Translations under genes and position numbers: made by a program
Part shown: piece by piece, positions 8,596-18,342 of the stretch
Numbering within the stretch: position 1 is the first letter of the stretch
Layout: the number at the start of each line of letters is the position of its first letter
The notes under the pieces: generated by a model
The model's input: the letters and a program-made list of their open reading frames with translations, nothing else
Databases searched by the model: none
What the model was told of the DNA's origin: nothing
NCBI GenBank assembly: GCA_016699305.1
Contig: CP064970.1
Location: 1,984,001-2,048,000, forward strand
Source of the DNA: Alphaproteobacteria bacterium
Lineage (GTDB): Bacteria; Pseudomonadota; Alphaproteobacteria; GCA-016699305
Direction of reading: 5' to 3'
Length of the DNA: 64,000 nucleotides

Positions 8596-9474
8596 ATGAA
8601 TATGCCTATGAAACAAACTCGAGGGGGGGTCGTGACCGAGCCAACTGTCATTTTGGGGCCGGGTGAGCTTGTCATGAACAATCTCGAGATCCGCTTGGCC
8701 CAAAACCAGGCCGAGATCGATGCTGCGTTGCGCTTGCGCTATCGCGTTTTCTATAACGAGATGTCGGCCAAGCCGACTCCGGAGATGGAGGCGCGCGGAC
8801 AGGATTTCGACAGTTTGGACGAGGTGTGCGACCATCTTTTGGTCCTGGACAATGATCGCGGCGGCGAGGTTGTGGGCACCTATCGGCTGATCCGCCGTGA
8901 GGCCGCGCGAAAGAACGGCAAGTTTTATTCCGAGGCCGAGTTCGATATCTCAAAGCTGGTCGCCTATCCTGGCGAGATTCTTGAACTGGGACGGTCTTGC
9001 ATTGATGCCAGTTATCGCACCCGGCCGACCATGCAGCTGTTGTGGCGCGGCATTGCGATCTATGTGGGGCATTACAACATCGCTTTGATGTTCGGTTGCG
9101 CCAGTTTCCATGGAACGGACGTGAAGGCATTGGCGTTGCCCTTGTCTTATCTCTACTACCATCACTTGGCACCGCCGGCCCTACGGCCCGTGGCATGGCC
9201 GCATTGCTATGTCGATATGCGCCTGATGGATCCCAAGGACATGGCCGATCGTCAGGGCGAAGTCAGCGCCATCGCGGCTCTGGGCGATCTGCCGCCCTTG
9301 ATCAAGGGGTATTTGCGCGTGGGCGGCTTTATCGGCGACGGCGCTTATATCGATCATGAGTTTAACTCCACGGATGTGTGCGTGGTGGTTAAGACCGATA
9401 TGATCACGGACAAATATTACCGCCATTATCTGGCTGCCGGGGACCGTGATGGGCGACGCAGCGGAGAATCCTGA
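8596..9474 (+). CDS. olsB: L-ornithine N-alpha-acyltransferase OlsB-like
   Basis: GNAT-type acyltransferase expected to move a 3-hydroxyacyl group from ACP to the alpha-amino group of ornithine, giving lyso-ornithine lipid. The 292-residue protein shows the family signatures LRLRYRVFYNEMSA, the DHLLVLD and VVGTYRLIRREAA strands of the GNAT core, ELGRSCIDASYR, and GCASFHGTD. GGAG six bases before the ATG supports the start. The next gene is an OlsA-type acyltransferase, overlapping its 3' end, and this pairing is what points to ornithine-lipid synthesis. A hemolysin-like annotation is an older name for the same family. Confidence 0.8.
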   Translation: MNMPMKQTRGGVVTEPTVILGPGELVMNNLEIRLAQNQAEIDAALRLRYRVFYNEMSAKPTPEMEARGQDFDSLDEVCDHLLVLDNDRGGEVVGTYRLIRREAARKNGKFYSEAEFDISKLVAYPGEILELGRSCIDASYRTRPTMQLLWRGIAIYVGHYNIALMFGCASFHGTDVKALALPLSYLYYHHLAPPALRPVAWPHCYVDMRLMDPKDMADRQGEVSAIAALGDLPPLIKGYLRVGGFIGDGAYIDHEFNSTDVCVVVKTDMITDKYYRHYLAAGDRDGRRSGES

Positions 9475-10270
9475 CACTCCTTATGCCGGTTCGTCCGTCG
9501 TCGCCGCGCTGCGCATGGTGACCATGGTGCTGTGCAGTGTGGTTACCTTGCCTTTGCAATATCTGCTGAGCAAAACGGGCCATCCGCTGCTGTATCGTGG
9601 CGCGCGGATGTATCACCGGATGCTGCTGGCCATCTTGGGAATCAAGGTGGTGGTGCGAGGCGTGCCCTGCCGCGACAAGGGCATTTTATATGTCGCCAAT
9701 CATGTCTCGTATCTGGATATTCCGGTTATTGGCTCGGTTCTGTTGGGATCATTCATCGCCAAGGACGATGTGCGCGATTGGCCGGTTTTTGGCGCGATGT
9801 CGAAACTGCAACGCACGGAATTCATCGACCGTACCCGCCGCAGCAAGGCGGCCTCGCAAAAAGAAGGTATGCAGGCGCGACTGGAATCGGGCGACAGCCT
9901 AATTTTGTTTCCTGAAGGGACCTCCTCGGACGGACGCACGGTGCTGCCATTTCGCAGTAGTCTGTTTGCCGCCGCCGCCGGAGCCAAGGGTGTGCAACCC
10001 TTTACCGTTGCTTTTCGCCGTCTGTATGGACTTCCGACGGGGCGGATTCTGGCCCCGCTTTATGCCTGGTATGGCGATATGGGGCTGATGTCGCATTTGT
10101 GGCAGGTGATGAGCGTGGGCGGCTTGACGATCGAGTTGACTTTCCATCCGGTGATGGACGCGAAAATCAACCGCAAGATCTTGGCCGAAGAAAGCCACCG
10201 TCAAATCGCCTCGGCCATTTCCGCGAACGCGCTGCCTGTTCCTCCTACTGTCCTTGCCTTGGCCTCATGA
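9449..10270 (+). CDS. olsA: Lyso-ornithine lipid O-acyltransferase OlsA-like (PlsC family)
   Basis: 1-acylglycerol-3-phosphate acyltransferase-family enzyme, about 273 residues. The catalytic HX4D motif is NHVSYLD (H85, D90) and the substrate-binding block is FPEGTSSDG (residues 154-162). A hydrophobic N-terminal segment (about 18-42) anchors it to the inner membrane. GGGGA before GTG-ATG at 9446/9449 makes the ATG the better start. The gene overlaps olsB by 26 bases, which suggests it uses lyso-ornithine lipid; a phosphatidic-acid-forming PlsC cannot be excluded from sequence alone. Confidence 0.8.
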   Translation: MGDAAENPDTPYAGSSVVAALRMVTMVLCSVVTLPLQYLLSKTGHPLLYRGARMYHRMLLAILGIKVVVRGVPCRDKGILYVANHVSYLDIPVIGSVLLGSFIAKDDVRDWPVFGAMSKLQRTEFIDRTRRSKAASQKEGMQARLESGDSLILFPEGTSSDGRTVLPFRSSLFAAAAGAKGVQPFTVAFRRLYGLPTGRILAPLYAWYGDMGLMSHLWQVMSVGGLTIELTFHPVMDAKINRKILAEESHRQIASAISANALPVPPTVLALAS

Positions 10271-11658
10271 ACGAGACGCCCATATCTTCCCATGCCGCCC
10301 CTTTGCATGTGCTGATCAAAAGCTGGGGTTGTCAGATGAACGTCTATGACTCGGGCCGCATGGGAGACGTGCTGGCGGAAATGGGCTATCGCGCCACCGA
10401 GGAAGCCGATCAAGCGGATTTGGTGATCTTGAACACCTGCCATATCCGCGAAAAAGCCAGCGAGAAGCTGTTTTCCGAATTGGGTCGTCTGCACGAGACG
10501 CAGCAACAACGCGCCGCGCGGGGACAACGCATGGTGCTGGCCGTGGCCGGATGCGTGGCTCAGGCCCAAGGGGCCGAGATTCTGGCGCGCGCGCCTTATG
10601 TGAACATGGTCTTTGGTCCGCAGACTTATCACCGTTTGCCCGCCATGTTGGCGCGTGTCGAGGCGGGCGAGCGCAGCGTGTTGGACAATGATTTTCCGCC
10701 CGAGTCGAAATTCGACAGTCTGCCTCATGAAGGCGCGCCGCCCGGACCTGCGGCTTTCCTAAGCATTCAAGAAGGCTGTGATCGTTTCTGCACCTTTTGC
10801 GTGGTGCCTTATACGCGCGGGGCGGAATCGTCGCGTCCGGCGCTGGCCGTTCTGGACGAAGCCCGTCGCCTGATCGCGCGCGGGGCCAGCGAAATCACGC
10901 TGCTGGGCCAGCATGTGAACGCCTGGCGCGGCGCGGCACCCGATGGCGGATGCTGGGGGCTGGGGCGTTTACTTCGTGCCATGGCCGAACTGCCGGGTCT
11001 GCAGCGTTTGCGCTATACCTCGCCCCATCCTTTGGCCGTCGATGATGAATTGATTAAGGCGCATGGCGATCTGGGCGTGCTGATGCCCTTTTTGCATTTG
11101 CCGGTGCAAAGCGGTTCGGATTCCATTCTCAAGGCCATGAACCGCAATCATGCGGCGGCGGACTATTTGCGCATCGTCGAGCGTTTGCGCGCGGCCCGGT
11201 CCGATTTGGTGCTGTCATCGGATTTTATCGTCGGGTTCCCGGGCGAGAGCGAGGCGGATTTCCAGGCGACCTTGGATCTGGTGCGGGAAGTGGGCTATGG
11301 CCAGGCCTATAGCTTTAAATATAGCTCGCGCCCAGGAACGCCCGCCGCCGACATGCCGGGGCAGTTGCCCGAACAGGTCAAGGAAGAGCGTTTGGCGCGG
11401 CTTCAGGAATTGCTGTGGGCGCAACAAAAGGATTTTAATCTGCGCTGCATGGGTCAGATGATGCCGGTTCTATTCGACCGCCCCGGGCGTCAGGCCGGGC
11501 AGGTGCTGGGACGCAGTCCGTGGATGCAGTCGGTGCATGTGGAAGGCACGAATGATCTGATCGGTCAGATTCGGCCGGTGCGCATCACGCAAGCGGGACT
11601 TGTTAGCATCGGCGGCGATCTTGAGTCCCATGATATGAAGGCGGAGGCTTTGTGCTGA
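10267..11658 (+). CDS. miaB: tRNA-2-methylthio-N6-dimethylallyladenosine synthase MiaB
   Basis: Radical-SAM methylthiotransferase that adds a methylthio group to i6A37 in tRNAs reading UNN codons. The 463-residue protein has three N-terminal cluster cysteines (C22 in SWGCQMN, C58 in LNTCHIREKA, C95 in VAGCVAQ). The radical-SAM motif CDRFCTFC (C171, C175, C178) follows, then the SAM domain and a C-terminal TRAM domain. The ATG overlaps the olsA stop as ATGA. It is followed by ybeY, the common miaB-ybeY-corC-lnt order. Confidence 0.96.
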   Translation: MNETPISSHAAPLHVLIKSWGCQMNVYDSGRMGDVLAEMGYRATEEADQADLVILNTCHIREKASEKLFSELGRLHETQQQRAARGQRMVLAVAGCVAQAQGAEILARAPYVNMVFGPQTYHRLPAMLARVEAGERSVLDNDFPPESKFDSLPHEGAPPGPAAFLSIQEGCDRFCTFCVVPYTRGAESSRPALAVLDEARRLIARGASEITLLGQHVNAWRGAAPDGGCWGLGRLLRAMAELPGLQRLRYTSPHPLAVDDELIKAHGDLGVLMPFLHLPVQSGSDSILKAMNRNHAAADYLRIVERLRAARSDLVLSSDFIVGFPGESEADFQATLDLVREVGYGQAYSFKYSSRPGTPAADMPGQLPEQVKEERLARLQELLWAQQKDFNLRCMGQMMPVLFDRPGRQAGQVLGRSPWMQSVHVEGTNDLIGQIRPVRITQAGLVSIGGDLESHDMKAEALC

Positions 11659-12179
11659 AACCGGCGATCTTGGTGGATCATATCTGGTGGGAACGCGCCG
11701 TTCCCAAGGCCGAGACCGTTATTAAGCAGGCTTTGGCGGCGGCTCTGGCCGAGTCGGGCTGTGCCGACTTGTTGCGTCGTCGTGTCTGCCATGTCGCCGT
11801 GTCCCTGGCCGATGATGCCCGGCTGCATGAATTGAACCGTACCTGGCGCGGAAAGGACAAGCCGACCAATGTTTTGTCCTTTCCGCAATACGCCGATGCC
11901 AAGGCCCTGGCCGGCGCGCCCAAGGGTGTGCCGATGGAGCTGGGCGATATCGTGTTGGCGTGGGAGACGGTGGCAGCGGAGGCGGCCTGTTCGTACAAGC
12001 CCTTGGCGGCGCATCTGGCGCATTTGACGGCGCATGGTATGCTGCATTTGTTGGGATTCGATCATGAACAGGATCGCGCGGCATCGCGCATGCGCGGGGC
12101 CGAGATACGGGCTTTGCGAGTCCTGGGCTGGCCCGATCCCTATCGCATCCTTCACCCGCCCAAGCGGAGGCGCGCATGA
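11652..12179 (+). CDS. ybeY: Endoribonuclease YbeY
   Basis: Zinc-dependent RNase needed for 16S rRNA 3'-end maturation and ribosome quality control. The 175-residue protein carries the metal motif HGMLHLLGFDH at residues 128-138 and the preceding family block LNRTWRGKDKPTNVLSFP. GGCGGAGG before a GTG start at 11652 fixes the beginning, 7 bases inside miaB. It ends in an ATGA overlap with corC. Confidence 0.95.
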   Translation: MLKPAILVDHIWWERAVPKAETVIKQALAAALAESGCADLLRRRVCHVAVSLADDARLHELNRTWRGKDKPTNVLSFPQYADAKALAGAPKGVPMELGDIVLAWETVAAEAACSYKPLAAHLAHLTAHGMLHLLGFDHEQDRAASRMRGAEIRALRVLGWPDPYRILHPPKRRRA

Positions 12180-13084
12180 GTGAAGATCAATCGCGCGGCA
12201 AGTCGAAGTCTCGCTTCTCTTTAGAAGCCTTGATTCGCGGCGTCTTGCACCGCGAGGACGAGCCGGAGGATTTCGACGAAGCCCTGGCCGATTTGCTCGA
12301 CGAGTGGGAGTCCGATGGCGACTTCAAGCCCGAAGATCGCATCATCCTGCGCAATATTCTGGGCCTGAGGGCGCGCAAGGTCGCTGACTGCATGGTGCCG
12401 CGCGCCGATATTTTGGCGGTGCCGATGACGGCCTCGATCCACGACATTCTGGCGGCCATGGCCCGTGACGGACACAGCCGCGTGCCGATTTATGACGGCA
12501 CCTTGGACAAAAGCCAGGGGTTCATCCACATCAAGGACATTATCCCTTTGATGGCCAGCGGCAATACCGATGTTCCGGCGTCGTCGTTGATGCGGCCTTT
12601 GCCTTATGTCGCGCCTTCCATGCCGGTGCCGCGTTTGTTGATGCAGATGCGCCAGGATCGCTGTCATATCGCGCTGGTGGTGGACGAGTTCGGCGGCGTC
12701 GATGGATTGGTCACGATTGAAAACCTGATCGAGGAGATCGTGGGCGATATAGAGGACGAACACGACCATAAGCCTCCCTCTTTGCAGGTCGAAGCCGATG
12801 GCTGTCTGTTGGTGGATGCGCGTCTGCCGCTGGACGAATTGACGGAAAGGACCGGACTTGTCTTGCGTATCGGCGACACCATGGAACAGTTGGAGAGTTT
12901 GGGCGGCGTGATCGTCGCTCTTGCGGATCGCGTGCCTTTACGCGGCGAGATGTTGCGTCACCCGCAAGGTCATGTCTTCGAAATCCTTGATGCCGACCGT
13001 CGCCGCGTGAAGCAAGTGCGGATTCGTCCCGCTTCCCATGCGCCGCTTTCCGGCGGTGCGCCCCATGTCGAACCCGCTTCCTAA
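12176..13084 (+). CDS. corC: CorC/HlyC-family CBS-domain protein
   Basis: The 302-residue protein has two CBS domains (about 65-125 and 130-185; motifs MVPRADILAV and HSRVPIYDGT) and a C-terminal CorC_HlyC domain (LEVDARL-type strand LLVDARLPLDEL). It lacks the N-terminal membrane domain found in longer relatives, as usual for the form encoded between ybeY and lnt. Proteins of this type are linked to magnesium/cobalt efflux, but the exact role here is inferred. The start is coupled to ybeY by ATGA. Confidence 0.9.
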   Translation: MSEDQSRGKSKSRFSLEALIRGVLHREDEPEDFDEALADLLDEWESDGDFKPEDRIILRNILGLRARKVADCMVPRADILAVPMTASIHDILAAMARDGHSRVPIYDGTLDKSQGFIHIKDIIPLMASGNTDVPASSLMRPLPYVAPSMPVPRLLMQMRQDRCHIALVVDEFGGVDGLVTIENLIEEIVGDIEDEHDHKPPSLQVEADGCLLVDARLPLDELTERTGLVLRIGDTMEQLESLGGVIVALADRVPLRGEMLRHPQGHVFEILDADRRRVKQVRIRPASHAPLSGGAPHVEPAS

Positions 13085-14663
13085 GCGGCAGATGGGTGCG
13101 CCTTTATCCTGCCTGCTGGCGGGTATTCTGGCGGCGCTGAGTCTGCCGCCCTTTCATCTGGTGCCGGTCTTGGCGCTGGCCTTTCCGCTTTTTCTGATAC
13201 GCCTTGCCCAAGCGGACAGTAAGAAGCAGGCCTTTGTTTTGGGTTGGGCCTTTGGCTTTGGCTATTTCGTGGCGGGGCTGTATTGGATAGGTCATGCCTT
13301 GGCGGTGGATATTGGCCGTTTCTGGTGGTTGATGCCCTTTGCCGTGGCGGGGTTGCCGTGTGTGTTGGCCGTCTATATCGGATTGATCGCGGTCATTTGG
13401 CATGTCCTGACCGGCGGCGCGGACAAGCAAAAAGGTGTGGCGGCGTGTTTGGTCTGGGCGGTGCTGTGGATGTTGGCCGAAAGTCTGCGCGGCGCGGCGT
13501 TCACGGGCTTTCCTTGGAATATCGTGGCGGTCTCTTGGCTGGGTTTCCTGCCGGTGGCGCAAAGCGTGGCGGTGATCGGTGGCCTGGGACTGGGCATGTT
13601 GACGGTCGCTTTGGCCAGTTTGCCTGCCGCCATGCTGGGGCGTGGCTGGGATCGCCGCTTGGCCATGCCCAGCATGGCATTGGGTGTGATGCTCTTTATG
13701 GGACTGGCCGCTTGGGGCCAGTCGCGGCTGGATCAAGGAGCGGGTTTGGCCGATACCACCACAAAGCTGAGATTGGTGCAGCCGGGCTTTCATCCGATTG
13801 TGGCCGAGGCCACCGAAAGCTCACGCGCGCAGCGCAACACCCGCTTTCAAAGCCTATTGAAACTGACCGCTTCCTTGCCGCGCGAGGTCTTGGATCCCAA
13901 CGGGCCATGGGTCATCTGGCCGGAGACGGCGGTGCCGTTTTTTATGGACCAAGACCTTCAGCTTCGCCTGGAAATCGCCTCGGTCACGCCGCCAGGTCGC
14001 GCGGTTTTGACGGGTGTGCCCACGGAAAAACATACGATGCAAGAAGGCGGGCGCATTTTTTACAACTCGCTTTACGCGGTGGATTCCAACGGGGCGATCT
14101 TGGCGCGCTATCACAAATCGCATCTGGTGCCGTTTGGCGAATATGTGCCAGGCCGCGCTGTGCTATCGCGCTTTATCCCGATCGAGGCTATCGCCACCGG
14201 TGCCACGGATTTCAGTCCGGGGCCGGGGCCGGTTACGATGCGTCTGCCCGGTTTGCCGCCTTTTAGTCCCCTTATCTGCTATGAGTCGATCTTTGACGGC
14301 GGTCTTGTGGACCCGGCGGATCGTCCCGAGTGGTTGTTAAATATCACCAACGACTCCTGGTATGGATATAGCACCGGACCTTGGCAGCATTTGTCTCTGG
14401 CACGATTGCGGGCCATGGAGCAGGGATTGCCCTTGGTGCGTGTGGCCACCAACGGCGTGTCGGTGGTCACGGATCCCATGGGCCAGATCCGTCATCAGCT
14501 ACCCTGGCGCAGTGCCGCTACGGCGGATGTGCCACTTCCACAGACTCTATCCGCTGTGCCCCTATATGCCCGGTATCATCCTTGGCCGCCTTATATTCTG
14601 GGCCTGGGAGTGCTTGTTCTGGCGTGGTTCATGCGCCGTAAAACAGATGTAACTAAAAAATAA
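13065..14663 (+). CDS. lnt: Apolipoprotein N-acyltransferase Lnt
   Basis: Inner-membrane enzyme that adds the third acyl chain to lipoproteins. About 532 residues: six or more hydrophobic segments in the first 215 residues, a periplasmic nitrilase domain, and a last membrane helix (YILGLGVLVLAWFM). The catalytic triad is E287 (WPETAVP), K351 (YHKSHLVPFGEY) and C405 (LICYESIF). The start at 13065 overlaps the end of corC by 20 bases; an ATG at 13092 after GCGGCAG is the alternative. Confidence 0.95.
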   Translation: MSNPLPKRQMGAPLSCLLAGILAALSLPPFHLVPVLALAFPLFLIRLAQADSKKQAFVLGWAFGFGYFVAGLYWIGHALAVDIGRFWWLMPFAVAGLPCVLAVYIGLIAVIWHVLTGGADKQKGVAACLVWAVLWMLAESLRGAAFTGFPWNIVAVSWLGFLPVAQSVAVIGGLGLGMLTVALASLPAAMLGRGWDRRLAMPSMALGVMLFMGLAAWGQSRLDQGAGLADTTTKLRLVQPGFHPIVAEATESSRAQRNTRFQSLLKLTASLPREVLDPNGPWVIWPETAVPFFMDQDLQLRLEIASVTPPGRAVLTGVPTEKHTMQEGGRIFYNSLYAVDSNGAILARYHKSHLVPFGEYVPGRAVLSRFIPIEAIATGATDFSPGPGPVTMRLPGLPPFSPLICYESIFDGGLVDPADRPEWLLNITNDSWYGYSTGPWQHLSLARLRAMEQGLPLVRVATNGVSVVTDPMGQIRHQLPWRSAATADVPLPQTLSAVPLYARYHPWPPYILGLGVLVLAWFMRRKTDVTKK

Positions 14664-14755
14664 GTTTCATCACTCTTTCATACGGTCTATCGCATACATA
14701 GTGGTTCATATGGATCGGTAGCGGTGTGGCTCGCCTCTTGCCACCTCGGGTAAAA

Positions 14756-14771
14756 GCATACAAGAGTATGC
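14756..14771. promoter_or_regulatory. Perfect inverted repeat upstream of HTH gene
   Basis: GCATAC-AAGA-GTATGC, a perfect 6-bp inverted repeat, lies 53 bases before the start of the HTH regulator at 14824. Another inverted pair, GTGGC and GCCAC, lies just upstream (about 14725-14743). Either could be an operator for autoregulation; this is inference. Confidence 0.35.
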
Positions 14772-14823
14772 AATCAAGGGTGACGCCGATGCTCGATCCG
14801 CATCATGAGGAGAAAAGATAGCA

Positions 14824-15357
14824 ATGACCCCCAATAAAGTTCGAGAACAAGAAAGCAATGATCTGGAGTCCGGTGCCAATCGTGGTGGTGGTCGCGGTCG
14901 TGCTAATCCGGTGGATGCCCATGTCGGTTCGCGCGTGCGTTTGCGCCGTACCCTGGTGGGCATGAGCCAGGACAAACTGGGCCACTCGGTCGGCCTGACT
15001 TTCCAACAGATCCAAAAATACGAGCGCGGCACCAACCGCATCGGCGCCAGCCGGTTGTTTCAATTCTCGGAAATTCTGAGCGTTCCGGTGTCGTGGTTCT
15101 TTGAAGAAATGCCCAATGCCACCCGCGAACAATTTGCGCCTCCGGGTTTCGCCGAGGAGGAAGTCCCCTCGCTGCGTGACGTGCGGCAGCAAGACCCCAT
15201 CCGTCGGCGCGAAACGCTGGAATTGGTGCGGGCCTATTACCGCATCACCGATCCGAAGCTGCGTCGGCGCATCTTCGACATGATCAAGGCTGCGTCCAAG
15301 GTTCAAATCTCGGCGTCTGGCAACGATGCCGAAGACGGCAGCGACGACGAGTCGTAA
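14824..15357 (+). CDS. XRE/Cro-CI family HTH regulator
   Basis: A 177-residue predicted DNA-binding protein. After a low-complexity N-terminus (residues 1-32) comes a classic HTH_3 domain (about 33-93): VGSRVRLRRTLVGMSQDKLG, then LTFQQIQKYERGTNRI. The C-terminal half (RRRETLELVRAYYRI) matches the SinR-like regulators that sit next to lnt in many alphaproteobacteria, where metK and trmB usually follow. Here metK is absent and addB faces it on the other strand. The target genes are unknown. Confidence 0.88.
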   Translation: MTPNKVREQESNDLESGANRGGGRGRANPVDAHVGSRVRLRRTLVGMSQDKLGHSVGLTFQQIQKYERGTNRIGASRLFQFSEILSVPVSWFFEEMPNATREQFAPPGFAEEEVPSLRDVRQQDPIRRRETLELVRAYYRITDPKLRRRIFDMIKAASKVQISASGNDAEDGSDDES

Positions 15358-15393
15358 ACTTAAATCCTAGACCTGTGCGCGGATGGTGGGGCG

Positions 15394-18342
15394 TCAGTCC
15401 GACCATTCCGCCGCACGGCTCAGCAGGGGAAATAGGTCTATCGCGGCACTTTCGCCAAAACTCTGCGGCGTGGACGACGCGCGGTAGCCTTGTTCAAGAC
15501 GGTCGTATTGCGCGATGCGTTGCCGCAGAAAATCCAGACATTCTCGCGCCGAGGTCGAAGGATTGGCTTGTTTGGCATGGCCTACATGGCTGGCTTTGCC
15601 ATTGCCGATCCGGCTGGGCAGTTTCCAATAGGCTAGCTCGCCAATCTCATCATGCCCACCTGTTCCGCCATGGGCCAAATCGGCAAAGCCGCCATGCAGC
15701 GCGATGGCGGCTTCCAACAGCAATTGCGGCTTTTCAAATCGCGCGACGGCGGCGGCGCTGGGTACGGTGCCGGTCTTATAGTCCAAAATGGCCAAAGCGC
15801 CCGATGCCAGGCGGTCGATGCGATCAGCCTTGCATGTCAACGTGAATTTCAGTTCGGGGCAATGCCATTGGCCTTTGGTTTCGATCGCCAAGGGCCAGGT
15901 CCCCTGGCTGCGCCTTGCCGACTCGATCGAGACGAACCAGTCGGCCATATGCGCCAAACGCGGCTTCCATAAAGCCTGTATGCCGGGTAGATGCGCGACA
16001 TCGGCCATGACCTCTTCGCCCATCCGGATAAGGCGTTGATCGGCGTCCGGGGGAAGATGGCCGCGCATATATTGCCGGATAAAAAGCTCCAACGTCTTGT
16101 GGACCAGCGTCCCTAGGATTCGCGCATCGGGATCGGCGTCGATCTCGTCCAGTTCCCTTAGATTAAGGATGCGTTTGACGTAGAGGGCATAGGGATCGGC
16201 GATCCAGGTTTCGATATCCGTGACGCTGAGCCTACGCGGACGGGCCGCGACGGGCGGTTTGGGCGCGGGGCGGTCGCGGTGGCGGTTCTGGCTGGGGCTA
16301 TCGATCCGCCGGGCCAGGTCGCGCCAATTTTGCCCCGAATCCAAGGTCAGCGAGGCCGCCAATAGCACGGCGTCCAGACGTTGCAGCCAACGCGAGGGCA
16401 AAGCGGGGTTCTTGCCGGATTTACGCGACCGAGTGAGGACCACGCATGGCGCGCTGGCGGCACAGACGAAATCATGCGCGGCAAGTCCGATGCGCGTCTC
16501 GGGACTTTGCAGGCCAAAGGCAAGGCGCATCGGGCGCGACATCCAAGGGCCGGATTCGGTGGCGGGCGGCCACACGGTTTCGTTCATTCCGCCAAGGACC
16601 ATGACATCCGCATGGATAAGCCGCGCTTCTAAAGGCCCTAATATGGACAAGCGCGGCGTTTTTCCAAAACGTGGACGCACAACCTGTTTGGAAAGCAAGC
16701 TTTCGAACAGGGCGGGATAGGCCGCGCCCATAAATTCGGGGAATGTCGCCACCGCTTCGTCCAGGTCGCTGCAGAAGGTGGCGGCGGCCTCACCCGACTC
16801 GCCGCGCCATAGACGTGCCGTGCCTGGCGTGTCGTCGCTGCCGGCCAGCATCTCGGCCAGCGATAGATGCGCTGCCAGGCAATCCAACAATGTGACGCGC
16901 GGCGCGTTTAGGGCGTTGACGAAGGGCTGGGCCGTCTGTTCGATGCACTCTAACCATACGGCCAATTCCTCATAGGTCGGATCGGCCTCCAGCAACGCGC
17001 GGCGCATGGTGGCGATTCCGCCATTCAGTCTGGGGCCACGCAAGATCGCCGTTTCGATCTTGCGTATATGGCGGCGGCACTGCGCCGGGGAAAGCCCCGC
17101 GCTTGCCAAGGGGTGTTTCATCAAGGCCAGGAATTCCAAAGGCCCTTGTTCGCGCGCCCAATCGGCCACCAGGCGCAAGAAGGCCCCCGTGGACGTGGTG
17201 GATAGGGGGGTTCCGGCACTGTCGTCCACCTCGATCTGCCATCGGCGCAACATGGCCGCCACGCGCCGCGCCAAGCCTCGATCCAAGGTGACCAAGGCCG
17301 CCGTGCGGTGCGGGGTTTCCAACGCCTCGCGCAAGATCAGGGCAATGACGCGCGCCTCTTCATGCGGGTCGTCCAGGTCCATGCGCGTCAGGCCTTGGAT
17401 ATGTTTGGGCGTCAGGTTTAGCCCGTCTTTCCACGCATCGGTCAGCGCGGCGGGACGCATCACCTCGGCCCATAATGTGGCGCGCGGGGCGGCGGCATCG
17501 GGCGCGTCCGGCCAGGGGCGGATATCCTTCCGATCCAGTTCCATGCCGCGCAATAAAGATCGCAAGGCGTGCTGCGGATGGGTTTCCTCCATCAGCTGCC
17601 AGGACTCCTCGTCCAGATCAAGGTCCAGGCCGGGCAGGATGATCTCGCCTTGGGGCAGCTCGGCCACCACGCGCAAAAGATCGGCCACCGACGGGATCGA
17701 GCCGGTGATTCCGGCGGCGATGATGGGATCAAGCGGCGGATTCTCGCGCCACAGGTCGCAGCGCATGGCCAGAATCCGATTGCGCCGCTCGGCCGGGTCC
17801 ATGCGTCCCAGATCGTGCAAAACCCCGGGCCAAGCTTGGCTGAGTACGGACAGGAAACGCACCGATTCTTGCCAATGAACCGCATAGTCCTGCGGCGCAA
17901 GATGGTCGAGGGCGGAAAAGTCCAGTCGCTGGGTTTGCACCTCGTCCAGGAACTCGGCCAAGGCGGCGGCCAGTTGCGAGGCTTGATCGGGCGGCAGGGA
18001 AGGGGAATCGCCCAGCCCGCAAGCCATAACCAGACGGGTGAGAATCAAATGGCGGTGCAAGGGCTCGACGGCGGGGGCAAGCTGCGCCTCGGCCTGCGCC
18101 AGGCTGAGATGGGTTTGCGGATCGGGATCGCCCACCGGCACCATATGCGGCAGCAATAAGGGCTTGCCTTGCGCTGCGCGTAAAAAAGCTTCGCGCATCG
18201 TGCGGCATGATCGGCGTGTGGGCAACAATAAGGTGATGGCGGACAGGCGCAGCGGATCGTCGCCGCAGCGTTTAAGCAGGCCAAGGGCCAGGCTATCGGC
18301 AAAGGCCGCCGCGCCGCCAAGGGTAAAGACGCGCCCCGTCAC
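15394..18342 (-). CDS. addB: Double-strand break repair protein AddB
   Basis: Subunit of the alphaproteobacterial AddAB helicase-nuclease, which processes DNA ends for recombination. From a GTG at 18342 that overlaps the murU stop (GTGA) it has about 982 residues. The N-terminal part has a degenerate nucleotide-binding region (LLLPTRRSCRTMREAF). A central block LILGPLEAR-like (LSILGPLEARLIHADVMVLGGMNE) is characteristic, and a C-terminal PD-(D/E)XK nuclease follows with LAILDYKTGT as the catalytic segment. It closes the leftward mutT-tsaE-amgK-murU-addB block. The partner addA is about 7 kb away rather than adjacent. Confidence 0.92.
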   Translation of the reverse strand: MTGRVFTLGGAAAFADSLALGLLKRCGDDPLRLSAITLLLPTRRSCRTMREAFLRAAQGKPLLLPHMVPVGDPDPQTHLSLAQAEAQLAPAVEPLHRHLILTRLVMACGLGDSPSLPPDQASQLAAALAEFLDEVQTQRLDFSALDHLAPQDYAVHWQESVRFLSVLSQAWPGVLHDLGRMDPAERRNRILAMRCDLWRENPPLDPIIAAGITGSIPSVADLLRVVAELPQGEIILPGLDLDLDEESWQLMEETHPQHALRSLLRGMELDRKDIRPWPDAPDAAAPRATLWAEVMRPAALTDAWKDGLNLTPKHIQGLTRMDLDDPHEEARVIALILREALETPHRTAALVTLDRGLARRVAAMLRRWQIEVDDSAGTPLSTTSTGAFLRLVADWAREQGPLEFLALMKHPLASAGLSPAQCRRHIRKIETAILRGPRLNGGIATMRRALLEADPTYEELAVWLECIEQTAQPFVNALNAPRVTLLDCLAAHLSLAEMLAGSDDTPGTARLWRGESGEAAATFCSDLDEAVATFPEFMGAAYPALFESLLSKQVVRPRFGKTPRLSILGPLEARLIHADVMVLGGMNETVWPPATESGPWMSRPMRLAFGLQSPETRIGLAAHDFVCAASAPCVVLTRSRKSGKNPALPSRWLQRLDAVLLAASLTLDSGQNWRDLARRIDSPSQNRHRDRPAPKPPVAARPRRLSVTDIETWIADPYALYVKRILNLRELDEIDADPDARILGTLVHKTLELFIRQYMRGHLPPDADQRLIRMGEEVMADVAHLPGIQALWKPRLAHMADWFVSIESARRSQGTWPLAIETKGQWHCPELKFTLTCKADRIDRLASGALAILDYKTGTVPSAAAVARFEKPQLLLEAAIALHGGFADLAHGGTGGHDEIGELAYWKLPSRIGNGKASHVGHAKQANPSTSARECLDFLRQRIAQYDRLEQGYRASSTPQSFGESAAIDLFPLLSRAAEWSD